From NCBI GenBank assembly GCA_030583885.1, contig CP129480.1:3288714-3352713 (forward strand): a stretch of DNA of 64,000 nucleotides, given 5' to 3'. The stretch comes from Anaerolineales bacterium. GTDB lineage: Bacteria; Chloroflexota; Anaerolineae; Anaerolineales; Villigracilaceae. A model generated the notes under the pieces. That model made no database searches. It saw nothing but the letters and a program-made list of their open reading frames with translations, and was not told where the DNA came from. This document shows, in pieces, positions 41,407-50,950 of this stretch. Position numbers and translations under genes: made by a program. The number at the start of each line of letters is the position of its first letter. The stretch's first letter is position 1.

Positions 41407-41517
41407 ATCCGGGCAATCTGCAAAACCCGGCGCAGCATGAACAATCTTGCACCAGTACCGTCAGCGTGGGCAGGAGGGGATCGGCCGCTGCAGCCCATCT
41501 TCCCAAATACAAGGCGC

Positions 41518-41557
41518 GCAAAACCAGAGCAAGGCAATCCTTGAATGCCTGCTCTGG
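41518..41557 (-). terminator. Terminator hairpin between convergent genes
   Basis: Arms 41524-41536 and 41546-41557 (CCAGAGC and AGGCA with TGCCT and GCTCTGG, one bulged A) pair. On the minus strand four T follow (41520-41523). It lies 20 bases beyond the stop of the minus-strand EF-Tu-domain-like gene and also faces the plus-strand gene ending at 41406. Confidence 0.6.
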
Positions 41558-41577
41558 CAGACAATATCCATCATCGT

Positions 41578-41850
41578 TTAACGAACAGGCTCCAGTGCTT
41601 CTTCAACGATCCGAAAGACCAGGTCATGCACGTGGACAGGCTGTTCAACCTTGAGGGCTACGTTGTCCCCGGGTTTTACCCAAACGATGCTGTGATGCTC
41701 AACTTCCATGGAGGAAACCCGCTGGGTAAAATCCGTTGCATGCCCAACAATATGGATCTTGTCACCTAATTTCAGGCTGTCGGTTAACGACAGCACCGCC
41801 ACGTTCAGATGACTGTAGTAATGCGTCACTTTTCCGATTTCAACTTCCAT
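41578..41850 (-). CDS. EF-Tu domain 2-like beta-barrel protein
   Basis: A 90-residue single-domain protein. The pattern EVEIGKVTHYYSHLNVAVLS, LKLGDKIHIVGHATDFTQ and VEHHSIVWVKPGDNVALKVE is that of translation-factor domain 2 (a small beta barrel), without any GTPase part. Such free-standing domains occur widely in bacteria and archaea; their function is not known. ATG 41850 follows AGGAGCAGGACA; a start at 41877 lacks a ribosome site. Confidence 0.75.
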   Translation of the reverse strand: MEVEIGKVTHYYSHLNVAVLSLTDSLKLGDKIHIVGHATDFTQRVSSMEVEHHSIVWVKPGDNVALKVEQPVHVHDLVFRIVEEALEPVR

Positions 41851-41997
41851 TGTCCTGCTCCTGCCCGGTGGGATCAAACATCAGGCATCTATACTGTAGC
41901 ACAAATTGTGGCTTGATTTCCACCCCTTTTCGCCTCATCCTTAACCCAAGTTTGACAGCCCCGTGGCAGTCTTCCCAGCGCTGATATACTTGCCTGC

Positions 41998-42447
41998 ATG
42001 CTGGACAAACGCCTGCACGGCCTGCTCGTACGTGGACACCAGGTGGCATCGCGCCCTTCCAGGGAATATCCGTACAGCACACTCGAAAAGCAAAAGCCGT
42101 TCTTTAAAGCCCTCGGCCTGGATCTGTACGAATACTTCAACGGCACATTGAATATCTCCATCGCGCCGCTGACTTTTATAATGTACGCGCCGGAGCTGAC
42201 GTTCGAACGGGTAGAATGGACGGACCTGCATCCGCCGGAGACATTTTCGTTCTCGCGTTGCAATGTCATCTTCAAAGGCGGGAACCATGCGGGCTGGGTG
42301 TATCATCCACACCCGCAGACGAAGAAAACACATTTCCAAAACCCGTCGCTGATCGAGGTCGTTACATCCGAAATCCCGGCCATCCAATACGGCGATGCGC
42401 TGGAGGTTGAGATCAACACCAACGAAATCCGCGTCAGCGCCGGGTAA
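41998..42447 (+). CDS. RibK-like cradle-loop barrel protein
   Basis: A 149-residue protein that I place, with caution, near the archaeal CTP-dependent riboflavin kinases. It shares LGLDLYEYFNGTLNISI (the GTLN motif that binds Mg and nucleotide), FKGGNHAGWVYHPHPQTKKTHF and LIEVVTSEIPAIQYGDALEVEI in the same order. The N-terminal substrate-binding glycine-rich stretch of RibK is not obvious (RLHGLLVRGHQVASR). It may have kept the fold but lost or changed the reaction. The gene stands alone between convergent and phosphoesterase genes. Confidence 0.45.
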   Translation: MLDKRLHGLLVRGHQVASRPSREYPYSTLEKQKPFFKALGLDLYEYFNGTLNISIAPLTFIMYAPELTFERVEWTDLHPPETFSFSRCNVIFKGGNHAGWVYHPHPQTKKTHFQNPSLIEVVTSEIPAIQYGDALEVEINTNEIRVSAG

Positions 42448-42569
42448 TGCACGGGAAACAGCGGACGGGCAAAAGGTCGGAATAGACGCGTTCCGTATCA
42501 CCCAAAAGTTCTAGTACGAAGACAAAATCCCCCAGCGTCGTGTACAATCATGGAAAAAAAGGAAAATAT

Positions 42570-43304
42570 ATGCGCATTGCCTTTATCTCGGATATGCATG
42601 GCAACCTGACAGCTTTGCAGGCTGTCATTGCAGATATTAAAAACCAGGAGACCGACCAGGTGGTCAGCCTGGGCGACACGGTCACCCTTGGTCCTCAACC
42701 GAGGGAGGTCGTGGACGCGCTCAGAGGCTTGAACGGTATTTACATCCGCGGAAATCATGATGCGGCCATCCTGGAACCTGAAAAAGCCGCACACTTCGAG
42801 ATTACGGAGCATCTGATCCCTGATTTGCATTGGTGCCGCGAACAACTCAGATCAGATGATTTTGAGTTTTTAAGGTCGTTTAAAAACACGCACGAACTAA
42901 CCTTCCCCAACGGGGTCCAACTATTGGCGTTTCACGGATCGCCGATCTCGACCACGGACATCATCCAGTCCACCACCCCGCCCGGGATGCTGGATGAATA
43001 TTTCGAGGGACACACAGCGACCATTCTCATCGGCGGACACTCGCATATTCAAATGCACCGCCGCCATGGGAAAAAACTGGTCATCAACTCCGGCAGTGTC
43101 GGTAATGCCTTCGAATTCGCGTATTCGCCCGGCAACACTCCCCGCCTGCTGCCCTGGGCCGAATATGTGCTTATTGAACAATCGGGCGATTCCTTAAAAG
43201 TGGACTTGCGGCGCATCGCTTTTGATATCGAGGCGTTATTGAAGATCGTAAAGGACAGCGGGCTGCCAGGCACCGCATGGTGGCTCAGCCAGTATCAGAC
43301 GTAA
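42570..43304 (+). CDS. Calcineurin-like metallophosphoesterase (YfcE/MJ0936 type)
   Basis: A 244-residue di-metal phosphoesterase. Metal ligands are all present: ISDMHGNLTALQ, VSLGDTVTLGP, IRGNHDAAI, LLAFHGSP and ILIGGHSHIQMHRR. The C-terminal SGSVGNAFE is usual for the family. Relatives cleave phosphodiesters or cyclic nucleotides; the natural substrate is unknown. ATG 42570 gives the normal N-terminus; the ribosome site is weak (GGAAAATAT). Confidence 0.88.
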   Translation: MRIAFISDMHGNLTALQAVIADIKNQETDQVVSLGDTVTLGPQPREVVDALRGLNGIYIRGNHDAAILEPEKAAHFEITEHLIPDLHWCREQLRSDDFEFLRSFKNTHELTFPNGVQLLAFHGSPISTTDIIQSTTPPGMLDEYFEGHTATILIGGHSHIQMHRRHGKKLVINSGSVGNAFEFAYSPGNTPRLLPWAEYVLIEQSGDSLKVDLRRIAFDIEALLKIVKDSGLPGTAWWLSQYQT

Positions 43305-43330
43305 AATCAAGTCGTTTCCGGGAAAATAAT

Positions 43331-43350
43331 GCGGCGCTCTGCCGCTTTTT
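43331..43350 (+). terminator. Intrinsic terminator after the phosphoesterase
   Basis: GCGGC-GCTCT-GCCGC (43331-43345) is followed by five T. The stem is short but GC-only, and it lies 27 bases after the stop codon. Confidence 0.6.
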
Positions 43351-43374
43351 GATTCAATGCTATACTCGCGCAAT

Positions 43375-44661
43375 ATGGATGCAGAAGTCATGAACATCAC
43401 TGTATTTAATAACGCAACATTGATCGACGGCAGAGGCGGCAGGCCGGTCGAACGCGGCTGTATCGTTATCGAAGATGACAAGATCGTATATGCGGGTATT
43501 TCAGGGAAATGGACACAACCCGGGGGGAAATCAATCAACGAGATTGACCTGGCAGGTCGTTTTGTGCTACCGGGGTTAATTGACTGCCACGTGCATATTG
43601 CCGCGGAATGTTTGCCGGACAGCACCATGAACGGTCCGCTCGGCTGGACGTCACTGGTTATGCTGAAGCACGCACAGAATACACTGGCGGCCGGCATCAC
43701 CACCATCCGTGACGTGGGCGGCCGGCATCACCTTGAATTCTCGCTCCGAAAAGCGGTGGCAGCGGGCATGTTTGCCGCGCCGCGCATGGCGCTGGCGGGA
43801 AAATTACTTTCGATCACCTCCGCGGGAAGCGAATGGTATGACGGGATGTACCGCGAAGCGGACGGCGTGGACGAGGTCCGCAAGGCAGCCAGGGAGCAGT
43901 TGAAAGCAGGCGCTGATTTGATCAAGGTGCTCGCAACGGGAGCCGTCCTTGCGCCCGGCGAAAAACCCGGTGCGGCGCAATTTGAAATGGAAGAGATCCG
44001 TGCCGCAGTGGTGGAAGCCGCAAAAGCCGGCAAGATCGTCGCTGCACACGCGCATGGCATCGAAGGCATCCGTAATGCAGTGGAAGCGGGTGCGAAGACC
44101 ATCGAACACGGTACGTATCTCAATCAAGACCCGCGCGTGATGGAACGCATGGCACAGGAGGAGATCTTCCTTGTGCCGACCTTGAAGGCGGGCTTTGACG
44201 TGATTTATGGGGACAAACCCGGTATTCCGGATTGGATCGTGGAGAAAAGCAAGGAGACCCAGGAGGACGCATTGTTCTCACTCCGCCGCGCGCACGAAAT
44301 GGGCGTACCCATCGCCATGGGAACGGATGCCGCCACCCCATACAACTTCCACGGCGAGAATGCCATGGAACTGGCCTACATGGCGGAGGCGGGCATCCCA
44401 CCCATGGACTGTATTATCGCATCCACGAAGAATGCAGCGCGCGCGCTTGGTTGGGAGAAAAAACTCGGCACGCTCGAAGCAGGCAAACTGGCGGATTTGA
44501 TCGTGGTGAAAAAGAATCCGTTGGAAGATCTGCGTTCGCTTGCAGACAGGAGGAATATCGAATACGTAATGCAGGGCGGGAAATTCGTCGCACGCCAGTT
44601 CGCCGGCGATTCGGGCATCCCTGAGGAATTGATGTCGGGCGCATGGGTCTGCTGCGGGTAA
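43375..44661 (+). CDS. Amidohydrolase-superfamily hydrolase (imidazolonepropionase/prolidase-like)
   Basis: A protein of about 428 residues with the metal-dependent amidohydrolase barrel. Ligands are seen in LIDCHVHIAAE (HxH), IKVLATGAV (Lys site), VAAHAHGIEGIRNAV, GAKTIEHGTYL and PIAMGTDAATPYNFHG (Asp). The small beta-sandwich is made of both ends (NATLIDGRGGRPVERG and LEAGKLADLIVVKKNPLED). Close relatives are Xaa-Pro dipeptidases and amide hydrolases with broad substrates. Either ATG 43375 or ATG 43390 may be the start; neither has a good ribosome site. It is followed after 34 bases by the kinase-like gene. Confidence 0.85.
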   Translation: MDAEVMNITVFNNATLIDGRGGRPVERGCIVIEDDKIVYAGISGKWTQPGGKSINEIDLAGRFVLPGLIDCHVHIAAECLPDSTMNGPLGWTSLVMLKHAQNTLAAGITTIRDVGGRHHLEFSLRKAVAAGMFAAPRMALAGKLLSITSAGSEWYDGMYREADGVDEVRKAAREQLKAGADLIKVLATGAVLAPGEKPGAAQFEMEEIRAAVVEAAKAGKIVAAHAHGIEGIRNAVEAGAKTIEHGTYLNQDPRVMERMAQEEIFLVPTLKAGFDVIYGDKPGIPDWIVEKSKETQEDALFSLRRAHEMGVPIAMGTDAATPYNFHGENAMELAYMAEAGIPPMDCIIASTKNAARALGWEKKLGTLEAGKLADLIVVKKNPLEDLRSLADRRNIEYVMQGGKFVARQFAGDSGIPEELMSGAWVCCG

Positions 44662-44695
44662 ATCCATGATGCAGGGAGAAGGAAAAGCAGGCCCC

Positions 44696-45286
44696 ATGAA
44701 TAAACTGATCGTCATTGTCGGCGCGAGCGGCGTTGGGAAGACCACGCTTGCACGCGCCCTTTCCAGCAGACATGCTTTTGCGCTTGCATACGAACAGCAC
44801 AATGAAAGACCCTTTCAGGCGCTCTTCAAGCAGGATGTAAAATACGCGCTGGCGAATCAAATGGACTACCTGATCCACCGCGCCGACGAGGAGCGCCAGC
44901 TCCGTTCCAGCAATGTTCCGGCATTAATGGATGGCGGCCTTGACCTGGATTTCCATGGATTCACACGTCTCTTCCACGCGCGCGGATTGCTCAACGACGC
45001 AGAATTCGACCTGTGCCGCCGCTTCTACTCCTTAACCCGCAACCTGCTCCCGCCGCCAGACCTGGTCATCGCCCTGAGCGCGGACGCGCAAACCATCCGC
45101 GAGAGACTGGCTTCCCGAAGCCGGATCAACATTGCGTCCAGTGAGGATGCGGAACTGCTGGAGGGATATGTCAACGAATGGCTGGAATCCATTCCCGAGA
45201 GGGCAATCCTTAAGCTGAACGTCTCGGACGAAAACCCGGGCTACACACACAGCATCCCAATCATCCTTGATAGAATTGGAGCATGA
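44696..45286 (+). CDS. Deoxynucleoside-kinase-like P-loop protein
   Basis: A 196-residue P-loop kinase. Walker A GASGVGKTT is at residues 9-17. The DNK-family pattern follows: AYEQHNERPFQALFKQDVKYALANQMDYLIHRA, GGLDLDFHGFTRLFHARGLL (substrate Asp region), LPPPDLVIALSADAQTIRERLASRSR (LID). It should phosphorylate a deoxynucleoside, or it may be a related small-molecule kinase. ATG 44696 is preferred because the homologous part starts there. The 133-base gap that follows has only a 14-bp palindrome (45382-45395). Confidence 0.78.
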   Translation: MNKLIVIVGASGVGKTTLARALSSRHAFALAYEQHNERPFQALFKQDVKYALANQMDYLIHRADEERQLRSSNVPALMDGGLDLDFHGFTRLFHARGLLNDAEFDLCRRFYSLTRNLLPPPDLVIALSADAQTIRERLASRSRINIASSEDAELLEGYVNEWLESIPERAILKLNVSDENPGYTHSIPIILDRIGA

Positions 45287-45419
45287 TCCATTTGCGTTTT
45301 GTGCAAAAAAGGGAGATCCGCGAGGCGGAGGGGTTCCCGTTCAACGATCCCATCACCCACAACTTGAGGATTGCTTCATCGGGAGGCGCGCCTCCTCGAA
45401 ACGACACAGGTATTAAATC

Positions 45420-46796
45420 ATGGAATCCCGCATCTTACAATTAATTGCAGCCTTGCGCGCGGGCGGGGTGCGCGTGTCCCTGGCCGAGTCCGCCGAAGCC
45501 TTCTCGGCGGTGGATTTGATGGGGATCCAGGACCGCGAGTCGTTTCGGTTGTCGCTGCGCGCCACGCTCATCAAGGATGTAAAAGACCTGCCCACCTTCG
45601 ATACATTATTCCCGCTCTTCTTCGGCTCAGGGACTCCGCCGATGATGGGCGGCAATCCGTCCGATGATCTGACGCCCGAAGAGATCCAAATGCTGGCGGA
45701 GGCGTTGAAGAACTTTGCCGAAAATCTCCGTCAGCGCATGGAAAGGCTGATGAATGGCGAGCAACTGTCCCGTGCGGAACTGGAGGCGTTGGGTCAACTG
45801 GTCGGGTTGAACCAGGCGGATGATCTCAACCATCAAAACTGGATGGCGCAGCGCATGCTGCGCGCGCTGGCGTTCCCCGAAGTGCGCGAGGCGCTGCGCG
45901 GGCTGATGGAGCAACTCCAGCAGATGGGCATGGAACGCGAGCGCGTCGAGCAGATCCGGCGGATGATCCAGCAGAACATGCAGGGGATGCAGGAGCAGAT
46001 GCAGCAGTTCGCGGGCGAGCGCATCGCCGAGAACATGAGCGAGCGTCCACGCGGGGAGAACATTGACAACCTGATGAACCGCCCGTTCCAAATGCTATCG
46101 GATGCGGACAAAAAAGTATTGCAGCGCGAAGTGAAACGTCTCGCTTCCGCATTGCGCACACGGATTGCCCTGCGACAAAAGCGCATGAAAAGCGGACAGA
46201 TGGACCCGAAGGCGACCATCCGCGCAAATTTGAAATATCACGGCGTGCCGGTGGAGATCAAACACCGTGACAAAGTGCGAAAGCCGAAGGTCGTGGTCAT
46301 CTGCGATGTGAGCACATCCATGCGGTTTTGCTCGGAGTTGATGTTGAGTTTCCTGTTCGCGTTGCAGGGACAAGTCCGCAAGACGCATGCCTTCGCGTTC
46401 ATCGATCATCTCGAATCGATCTCGGAGGATTTCAGCGGCACGAACGCGGACGAGGCGATCCAATCCGTGCTGTGGCGCATGCCCAACGGACACTACAACA
46501 CAGACCTCGGCTGGTCGCTCAATGACTTCCAAAGCGAATACATGGACAGGCTCAACAGCGGCACGACCCTGCTGATCGTCGGGGATGGGCGCAACAATTA
46601 TAACGACCCGCGCCTCGATATCTTCTCCACGATGGCGCGCCGCGCCGCGCGCACCATCTGGCTGAACCCAGAACCCGAACACCTCTGGCACGGCGACAGC
46701 GATATGCATAAATACGCGCCGCTGTGCGATCATGTATTGAAGGCCGGTAATTTGAGGGAGTTGGTAAATGCGGTGGATACATTGCTGACGGGGTAA
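45420..46796 (+). CDS. VWA-domain protein (CoxE/YeiP-like)
   Basis: A 458-residue protein. The first 270 residues are helical and Gln/Met-rich (VEQIRRMIQQNMQGMQEQMQ), with typical CoxE-like start ILQLIAALRAGGVRVSLAES. The von Willebrand A domain begins near residue 290, and the MIDAS metal site DVSTSMR is followed by NTDLGWSLNDF and IVGDGRNNY. Such proteins normally work with a MoxR-type AAA ATPase in metal-cofactor insertion or complex assembly. No MoxR gene is adjacent here. Confidence 0.85.
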   Translation: MESRILQLIAALRAGGVRVSLAESAEAFSAVDLMGIQDRESFRLSLRATLIKDVKDLPTFDTLFPLFFGSGTPPMMGGNPSDDLTPEEIQMLAEALKNFAENLRQRMERLMNGEQLSRAELEALGQLVGLNQADDLNHQNWMAQRMLRALAFPEVREALRGLMEQLQQMGMERERVEQIRRMIQQNMQGMQEQMQQFAGERIAENMSERPRGENIDNLMNRPFQMLSDADKKVLQREVKRLASALRTRIALRQKRMKSGQMDPKATIRANLKYHGVPVEIKHRDKVRKPKVVVICDVSTSMRFCSELMLSFLFALQGQVRKTHAFAFIDHLESISEDFSGTNADEAIQSVLWRMPNGHYNTDLGWSLNDFQSEYMDRLNSGTTLLIVGDGRNNYNDPRLDIFSTMARRAARTIWLNPEPEHLWHGDSDMHKYAPLCDHVLKAGNLRELVNAVDTLLTG

Positions 46797-46801
46797 AGCA
46801 T

Positions 46802-48265
46802 ATGCCATTTACCAGCAAAAAACACACAGTCATCATCATTGGCGCAGGCGTTTCCGGATTAACAGCGGGAAGTTATCTGGCGCGACAAGGCTTCCGTGTC
46901 AAAGTTTTGGAAGCCAATCCGAAGATCGGGGGCTGTTGTGGTTCGACAGAGATCAACGGCTATACCTTCAACGACGGCGCACAATACCTTATCTATCCAA
47001 AACTTTTGGATTTGGTTTTCTCACAACTGGGATCCGACCGCTCAAGGATTCTCCCGTTAAGACGCGTGACCACCCCGCAAACCACGCATCTTCCCAATGG
47101 GACGTCCGTTTCCATCGGCGCCGGCCTTGATATTACAGTTGAACACGGCGAACTCGACATTCCCACCGCCCAGCGCGAACTCGCGCATCTGATCGAGAAA
47201 TGGTCGCCCCTGGACGAAATCCTGACCGGCGAAGAGATCATGCTCAATCCATTTTCGGTAGGCAGGCTTCTTTCAAAAGCGTGGAAGCATCTGCCAAAAT
47301 TCGGACGGACGCTCGAAGGGGAACTCAAAGCTGCTGTGAGTGAACCGGTTTTCAGGTCCGCGCTGGCAGCGCAGTTGTTGTACGCGGGCGCGCCGCTCAA
47401 TCGTCTTCCCTCCATTTCCATCATTGCACTTGTCAACGCGCTGAAGGATGGCATGGCATTGCCCGAAGGCGGCATGGGCAGGATCCCCGCAGCGCTTGCG
47501 CAGACGTTGGAACAACACGGAGGGGAAATCCTGCTCGATGCAAGAGTCAACAATATTCGCGTCGGGAACGGGCGGGTTCGTGGAGTGCAAACGGAGGGGC
47601 GGGGTTTTATCGAAGGCGATTTTGTAATCTCGACTGCCAACGCGATGGCAACCTATCAATTTTTGCTCGATGAACCGGACCAGCCCAAACGTCTCGTCCA
47701 TAAAGCAAAAAAGACGCCTCTTTCCACGACGGCATTCTGCATTCAACTGGGGCTGTCGAACCAATTGGATGTGGGAAGCCACATACATCATATCACCCCG
47801 ATGATGGAGGATTTAAACCAATACATCCAGCCAGCCCAGGATATGGCGGAGTGGGGATACTATTCCATCCCCACCGTCATTGCGCCCGAACTTGCTCCCG
47901 CAGGCGGAAGTGTGCTCGAGTATGTCCCAATCATTCGACAAAACGAACCCATCGAAGCATGGAACGATAAAAGGAGCAGCCAACTGGCAGATCAATCCAT
48001 CGCATGGCTTCAAGCGCGCCATGCCATAAACATTGAAGCAAGGCGGATTCGAAGTCCACGCGAATTTCAAAATCAATTAAATCTGTATCACGGCGCGCTC
48101 TATGGCGTTTCCGCAGCGAAAGGGCTGACAGGACTCTTCCCGCACAAGACTCCCATCGAAGGTTTGTATCTCGCGGGTCAAACCACGTATCCCGGATTGG
48201 GGGTCGCTACAGCGGCGCTATCGGGTATTCATGCAGGCAATGCCTTGCTGCAGGGTATCAAGTAA
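46802..48265 (+). CDS. FAD-dependent oxidoreductase, phytoene-desaturase (CrtI) type
   Basis: A 487-residue flavoprotein. The N-terminal dinucleotide motif is IIIGAGVSGLTAGSYLARQG, followed by VLEANPKIGGCCGS. The mid-region has GGMGRIPAALAQTLEQHGGEI and the C-terminal GLYLAGQTTYPGLGVATAALSG is the FAD motif of CrtI/amine-oxidase families. It may desaturate or isomerise a carotenoid or other prenyl lipid. No phytoene synthase or other carotenoid gene is near, so the substrate is open. Start is 5 bases after the VWA gene stop. Confidence 0.85.
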   Translation: MPFTSKKHTVIIIGAGVSGLTAGSYLARQGFRVKVLEANPKIGGCCGSTEINGYTFNDGAQYLIYPKLLDLVFSQLGSDRSRILPLRRVTTPQTTHLPNGTSVSIGAGLDITVEHGELDIPTAQRELAHLIEKWSPLDEILTGEEIMLNPFSVGRLLSKAWKHLPKFGRTLEGELKAAVSEPVFRSALAAQLLYAGAPLNRLPSISIIALVNALKDGMALPEGGMGRIPAALAQTLEQHGGEILLDARVNNIRVGNGRVRGVQTEGRGFIEGDFVISTANAMATYQFLLDEPDQPKRLVHKAKKTPLSTTAFCIQLGLSNQLDVGSHIHHITPMMEDLNQYIQPAQDMAEWGYYSIPTVIAPELAPAGGSVLEYVPIIRQNEPIEAWNDKRSSQLADQSIAWLQARHAINIEARRIRSPREFQNQLNLYHGALYGVSAAKGLTGLFPHKTPIEGLYLAGQTTYPGLGVATAALSGIHAGNALLQGIK

Positions 48266-48346
48266 ACATCCAACCGGGGAAAAACCCTAATTTGCCTATA
48301 CGAAAAAGGAAAGTACAAACGCTTGTCCTTTCAGGAGTAGAAAACC

Positions 48347-48637
48347 ATGTACATCATCCTCTGGGAATACCACGTCAAAGCCGAAAAGCAGGCGGAATTC
48401 GAGCAAATCTACTCCCCCAGCGGCGCGTGGGTGGCGTTGTTCCAAAAGGGCGCGGGGTATTTGGGGACGGAACTCCTGCGCGATGAAACGAATTCATTAC
48501 TCTACATCACGATTGACCGCTGGGAATCCAAATCAGCCTACAAGGTGTTTCTGTCCATGTGGGAACAGGCATACGGGGAGTTGGATGCGCAGGGCGCAGG
48601 GCTGACAGAACGCGAGTCCCTGCTGGCAAGCGGGTGA
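48347..48637 (+). CDS. Antibiotic-biosynthesis-monooxygenase (ABM) domain protein
   Basis: A 96-residue ferredoxin-like dimeric barrel: YIILWEYHVKAEKQAEFEQIY, GYLGTELLRDETNSLLYITIDRW and AYKVFLSMWEQAYGELDAQG. ABM proteins range from quinol monooxygenases to haem-degrading enzymes and structural relatives with no activity. AGGAGTAGAAAACC precedes the ATG. The 141-base gap after it holds nothing recognisable. Confidence 0.78.
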   Translation: MYIILWEYHVKAEKQAEFEQIYSPSGAWVALFQKGAGYLGTELLRDETNSLLYITIDRWESKSAYKVFLSMWEQAYGELDAQGAGLTERESLLASG

Positions 48638-48778
48638 CACGGCCCGCCTCTGCGGCCCTGTTGCCTGGACTTCCAGTTCGAACCTATCAAATTTAGCAGG
48701 TCAGGTTTCGCACAAATCCCGCGATGGAATTACAATTAGCAACAAGGGAAGCCGCCGTTTCCACTCAAAGGACCGCCG

Positions 48779-50950
48779 ATGCAATTTCAATATACGCCGT
48801 ACGTTCTTCCGCTGATCGCCGCCGCTTTGATCTCGGGCTGGGTGGCATTTTATTCATGGTCGAGGCGCGCGAACACAGGCGCCATCGCGCTTACGCTGCT
48901 TGCGGCCGCGGTCACACAATGGTCGATCGGCTATGCACTGGAGCTTGCCGGAGCGGACCTGCCGACCAAATTGTTCTGGGGCAAAAGCCAGTACATCGGC
49001 ATCGTGCTTGTCCCCGTGATGTGGGTCGGCTTCGCGTTCCACCATGCCAACCAGGCAAAATGGTTAACCCTTCGCAGCATGGTGCTCCTGGTCATCATTC
49101 CGGCGATCACCTTCTCGCTGGTGCTGAACACCGAATCCCACGGGTTGATATGGAATAAGATCGGCATCACAACAACGGGCGGTTTCTCCGCCCTGGACGT
49201 ATCCTACGGATTCTGGTTCTGGGTACATACGGCTTATTCCTACCTTATGCTCCTGACCGGCACAGTGATCGTGATCCGTTCCATTGGGCGGATGACGGGA
49301 ATCTACCGCAGGCAGGCTGCCACCCTGCTGCTGGCCGTGACGGCGCCCTGGATCGGCAACGCACTGTACCTTTCGGGCTTAAGCCCGATCCCAAAACTGG
49401 ACCTGACCCCCTTCGCATTTACCATTACCGTGGCCGCCTTCACCTGGGGCATTTTCGGGTTCCAACTGGTTGACCTCTCTCCCATTGCGCGCACAACCGT
49501 GATCGATGAGATGGATGCGGGCATGATCGTGCTGGACCTGGAAAATCGAATCGTGGATATCAATCCATCCGCGCTGCAGACGATCGGTCAAACGAGTTCG
49601 AATGTATTGGGCAGGAAGGCAATCGACGTCCTGACCGACTGGCCCGAGTTGGTCGAAAAATATGCCCAGGTCATGGAAGCCACAGACGAAATCACGCTTG
49701 GGGAGGGGCTGGGTCAACGTTGGTACGAACTTCAGCTCTCCCGCCTGCGTGACCACCGAAGGGGAAGCGTTGGCAGAGCCATAACCATCACCGACATCAC
49801 GGGCCGCAAGCGCGCCGAGCGCCTGCTGATCGAAAGCCAGTCCCGCTACCGCCAGATCGTGGAATCTGCCAGTGATCTCATTTACCGCACGGATGCAAAC
49901 GGGAACTTTACCTATGCCAATCCGACCGCCTTGCGGTTGATGGGCTTTAATTCCGAAGCGGATGTATTGGGGAAACACTACCTGGAATTGGCGGCTCCCC
50001 ACCTGCGCAGCGATCTAAAAGAATTTTATATGCGCCAATTTGCCGCCCGGGAGAAAAATACCTATTATGAATTTGCCGCCATTACAACGGACGGAAGCGA
50101 AATCTGGCTGGGACAAAATGTGCAAATCATCGAGGAAGACAACCGCGTCGTCGGGTTTCAGGCGGTTGCCCGCAATATCACAGAACTAAAGCACACCCAG
50201 GAAGCCCTGGCACTGGCGCGCGACAAGGCGCTTGAAGCCAGCCGCATGAAAAGCCAGCTGCTCACCAAGGTCAGTCACGAATTAAGAACCCCATTGGGAG
50301 GCATCCTGGGCTACGCCGAACTGCTGCAAATCCATGCGTTCGGACAACTGGAGGAGAAACAAAGCCATGCGGTCTCTCAAATCATCGAGAGCACGAATTA
50401 CCTGACAAAACTGGTCAACGAACTGCTGGACGAGGCCCAGATCGAGGCAAAAACCATCAAACTGTATATCGATCACTTTTCCCCGGCTGAACTGCTGCGC
50501 GCTGTGGAGGCCGGCGCGGCGGTCCTGCTGCAGAAAAAGGAGCTGGAACTCGTCACGAGCATAGATCCAGACCTTCCCAAAATGCTGTATGGGGATGAAC
50601 AGCGCCTGCAGCAGATCCTTGTCAACCTGGTCGGCAATGCCATCAAATTCACAACGAACGGAAAAGTGACCGTCAGGTTATACAGCCCCAGCGCGGATTA
50701 TTGGGCGATGCAGGTATCCGATACCGGCCGGGGCATTCCCAGGGATGCCCATGAATACATCTTCGAACCCTTTCGCCAGATCGACCCATCCAACACGCAG
50801 GAAAACCCGGGCACGGGGCTGGGACTATCGATCACAAAACAACTGGTCGAACTGATGAACGGGCGCATCATGCTTGAAAGTGAAGTCGGTACTGGCAGCA
50901 CCTTCACCATCCTGCTGCCCATGCAAAAACCGTCCGGGGAACCCTCATGA
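48779..50950 (+). CDS. Sensor histidine kinase: 7TM-PAS-PAS-HisKA-HATPase
   Basis: A 723-residue membrane sensor kinase. Residues of about 1-235 form seven helices of the histidine-kinase 7TM sensor type (VLPLIAAALISGWVAFYSW to AFTWGIFGFQLVDLSP). Two PAS domains follow: about 245-345 (MIVLDLENRIVDINPSALQ) and 355-475 (LIYRTDANGNFTYANPTALR). The phospho-acceptor His is near residue 500 in VSHELRTPLGG. The ATPase has VGNAIKFT, VSDTGRGIP, IFEPFRQ and GTGLGLSI. Its stop overlaps a response-regulator start (ATGA), and a second receiver follows, so it signals through protein partners rather than a fused regulator. Confidence 0.92.
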   Translation: MQFQYTPYVLPLIAAALISGWVAFYSWSRRANTGAIALTLLAAAVTQWSIGYALELAGADLPTKLFWGKSQYIGIVLVPVMWVGFAFHHANQAKWLTLRSMVLLVIIPAITFSLVLNTESHGLIWNKIGITTTGGFSALDVSYGFWFWVHTAYSYLMLLTGTVIVIRSIGRMTGIYRRQAATLLLAVTAPWIGNALYLSGLSPIPKLDLTPFAFTITVAAFTWGIFGFQLVDLSPIARTTVIDEMDAGMIVLDLENRIVDINPSALQTIGQTSSNVLGRKAIDVLTDWPELVEKYAQVMEATDEITLGEGLGQRWYELQLSRLRDHRRGSVGRAITITDITGRKRAERLLIESQSRYRQIVESASDLIYRTDANGNFTYANPTALRLMGFNSEADVLGKHYLELAAPHLRSDLKEFYMRQFAAREKNTYYEFAAITTDGSEIWLGQNVQIIEEDNRVVGFQAVARNITELKHTQEALALARDKALEASRMKSQLLTKVSHELRTPLGGILGYAELLQIHAFGQLEEKQSHAVSQIIESTNYLTKLVNELLDEAQIEAKTIKLYIDHFSPAELLRAVEAGAAVLLQKKELELVTSIDPDLPKMLYGDEQRLQQILVNLVGNAIKFTTNGKVTVRLYSPSADYWAMQVSDTGRGIPRDAHEYIFEPFRQIDPSNTQENPGTGLGLSITKQLVELMNGRIMLESEVGTGSTFTILLPMQKPSGEPS

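Noticed and set aside
45373..45413. Small mobile element around the 14-bp palindrome upstream of the VWA gene
   Set aside because: Only one short palindrome without target duplication or second copy in the window.
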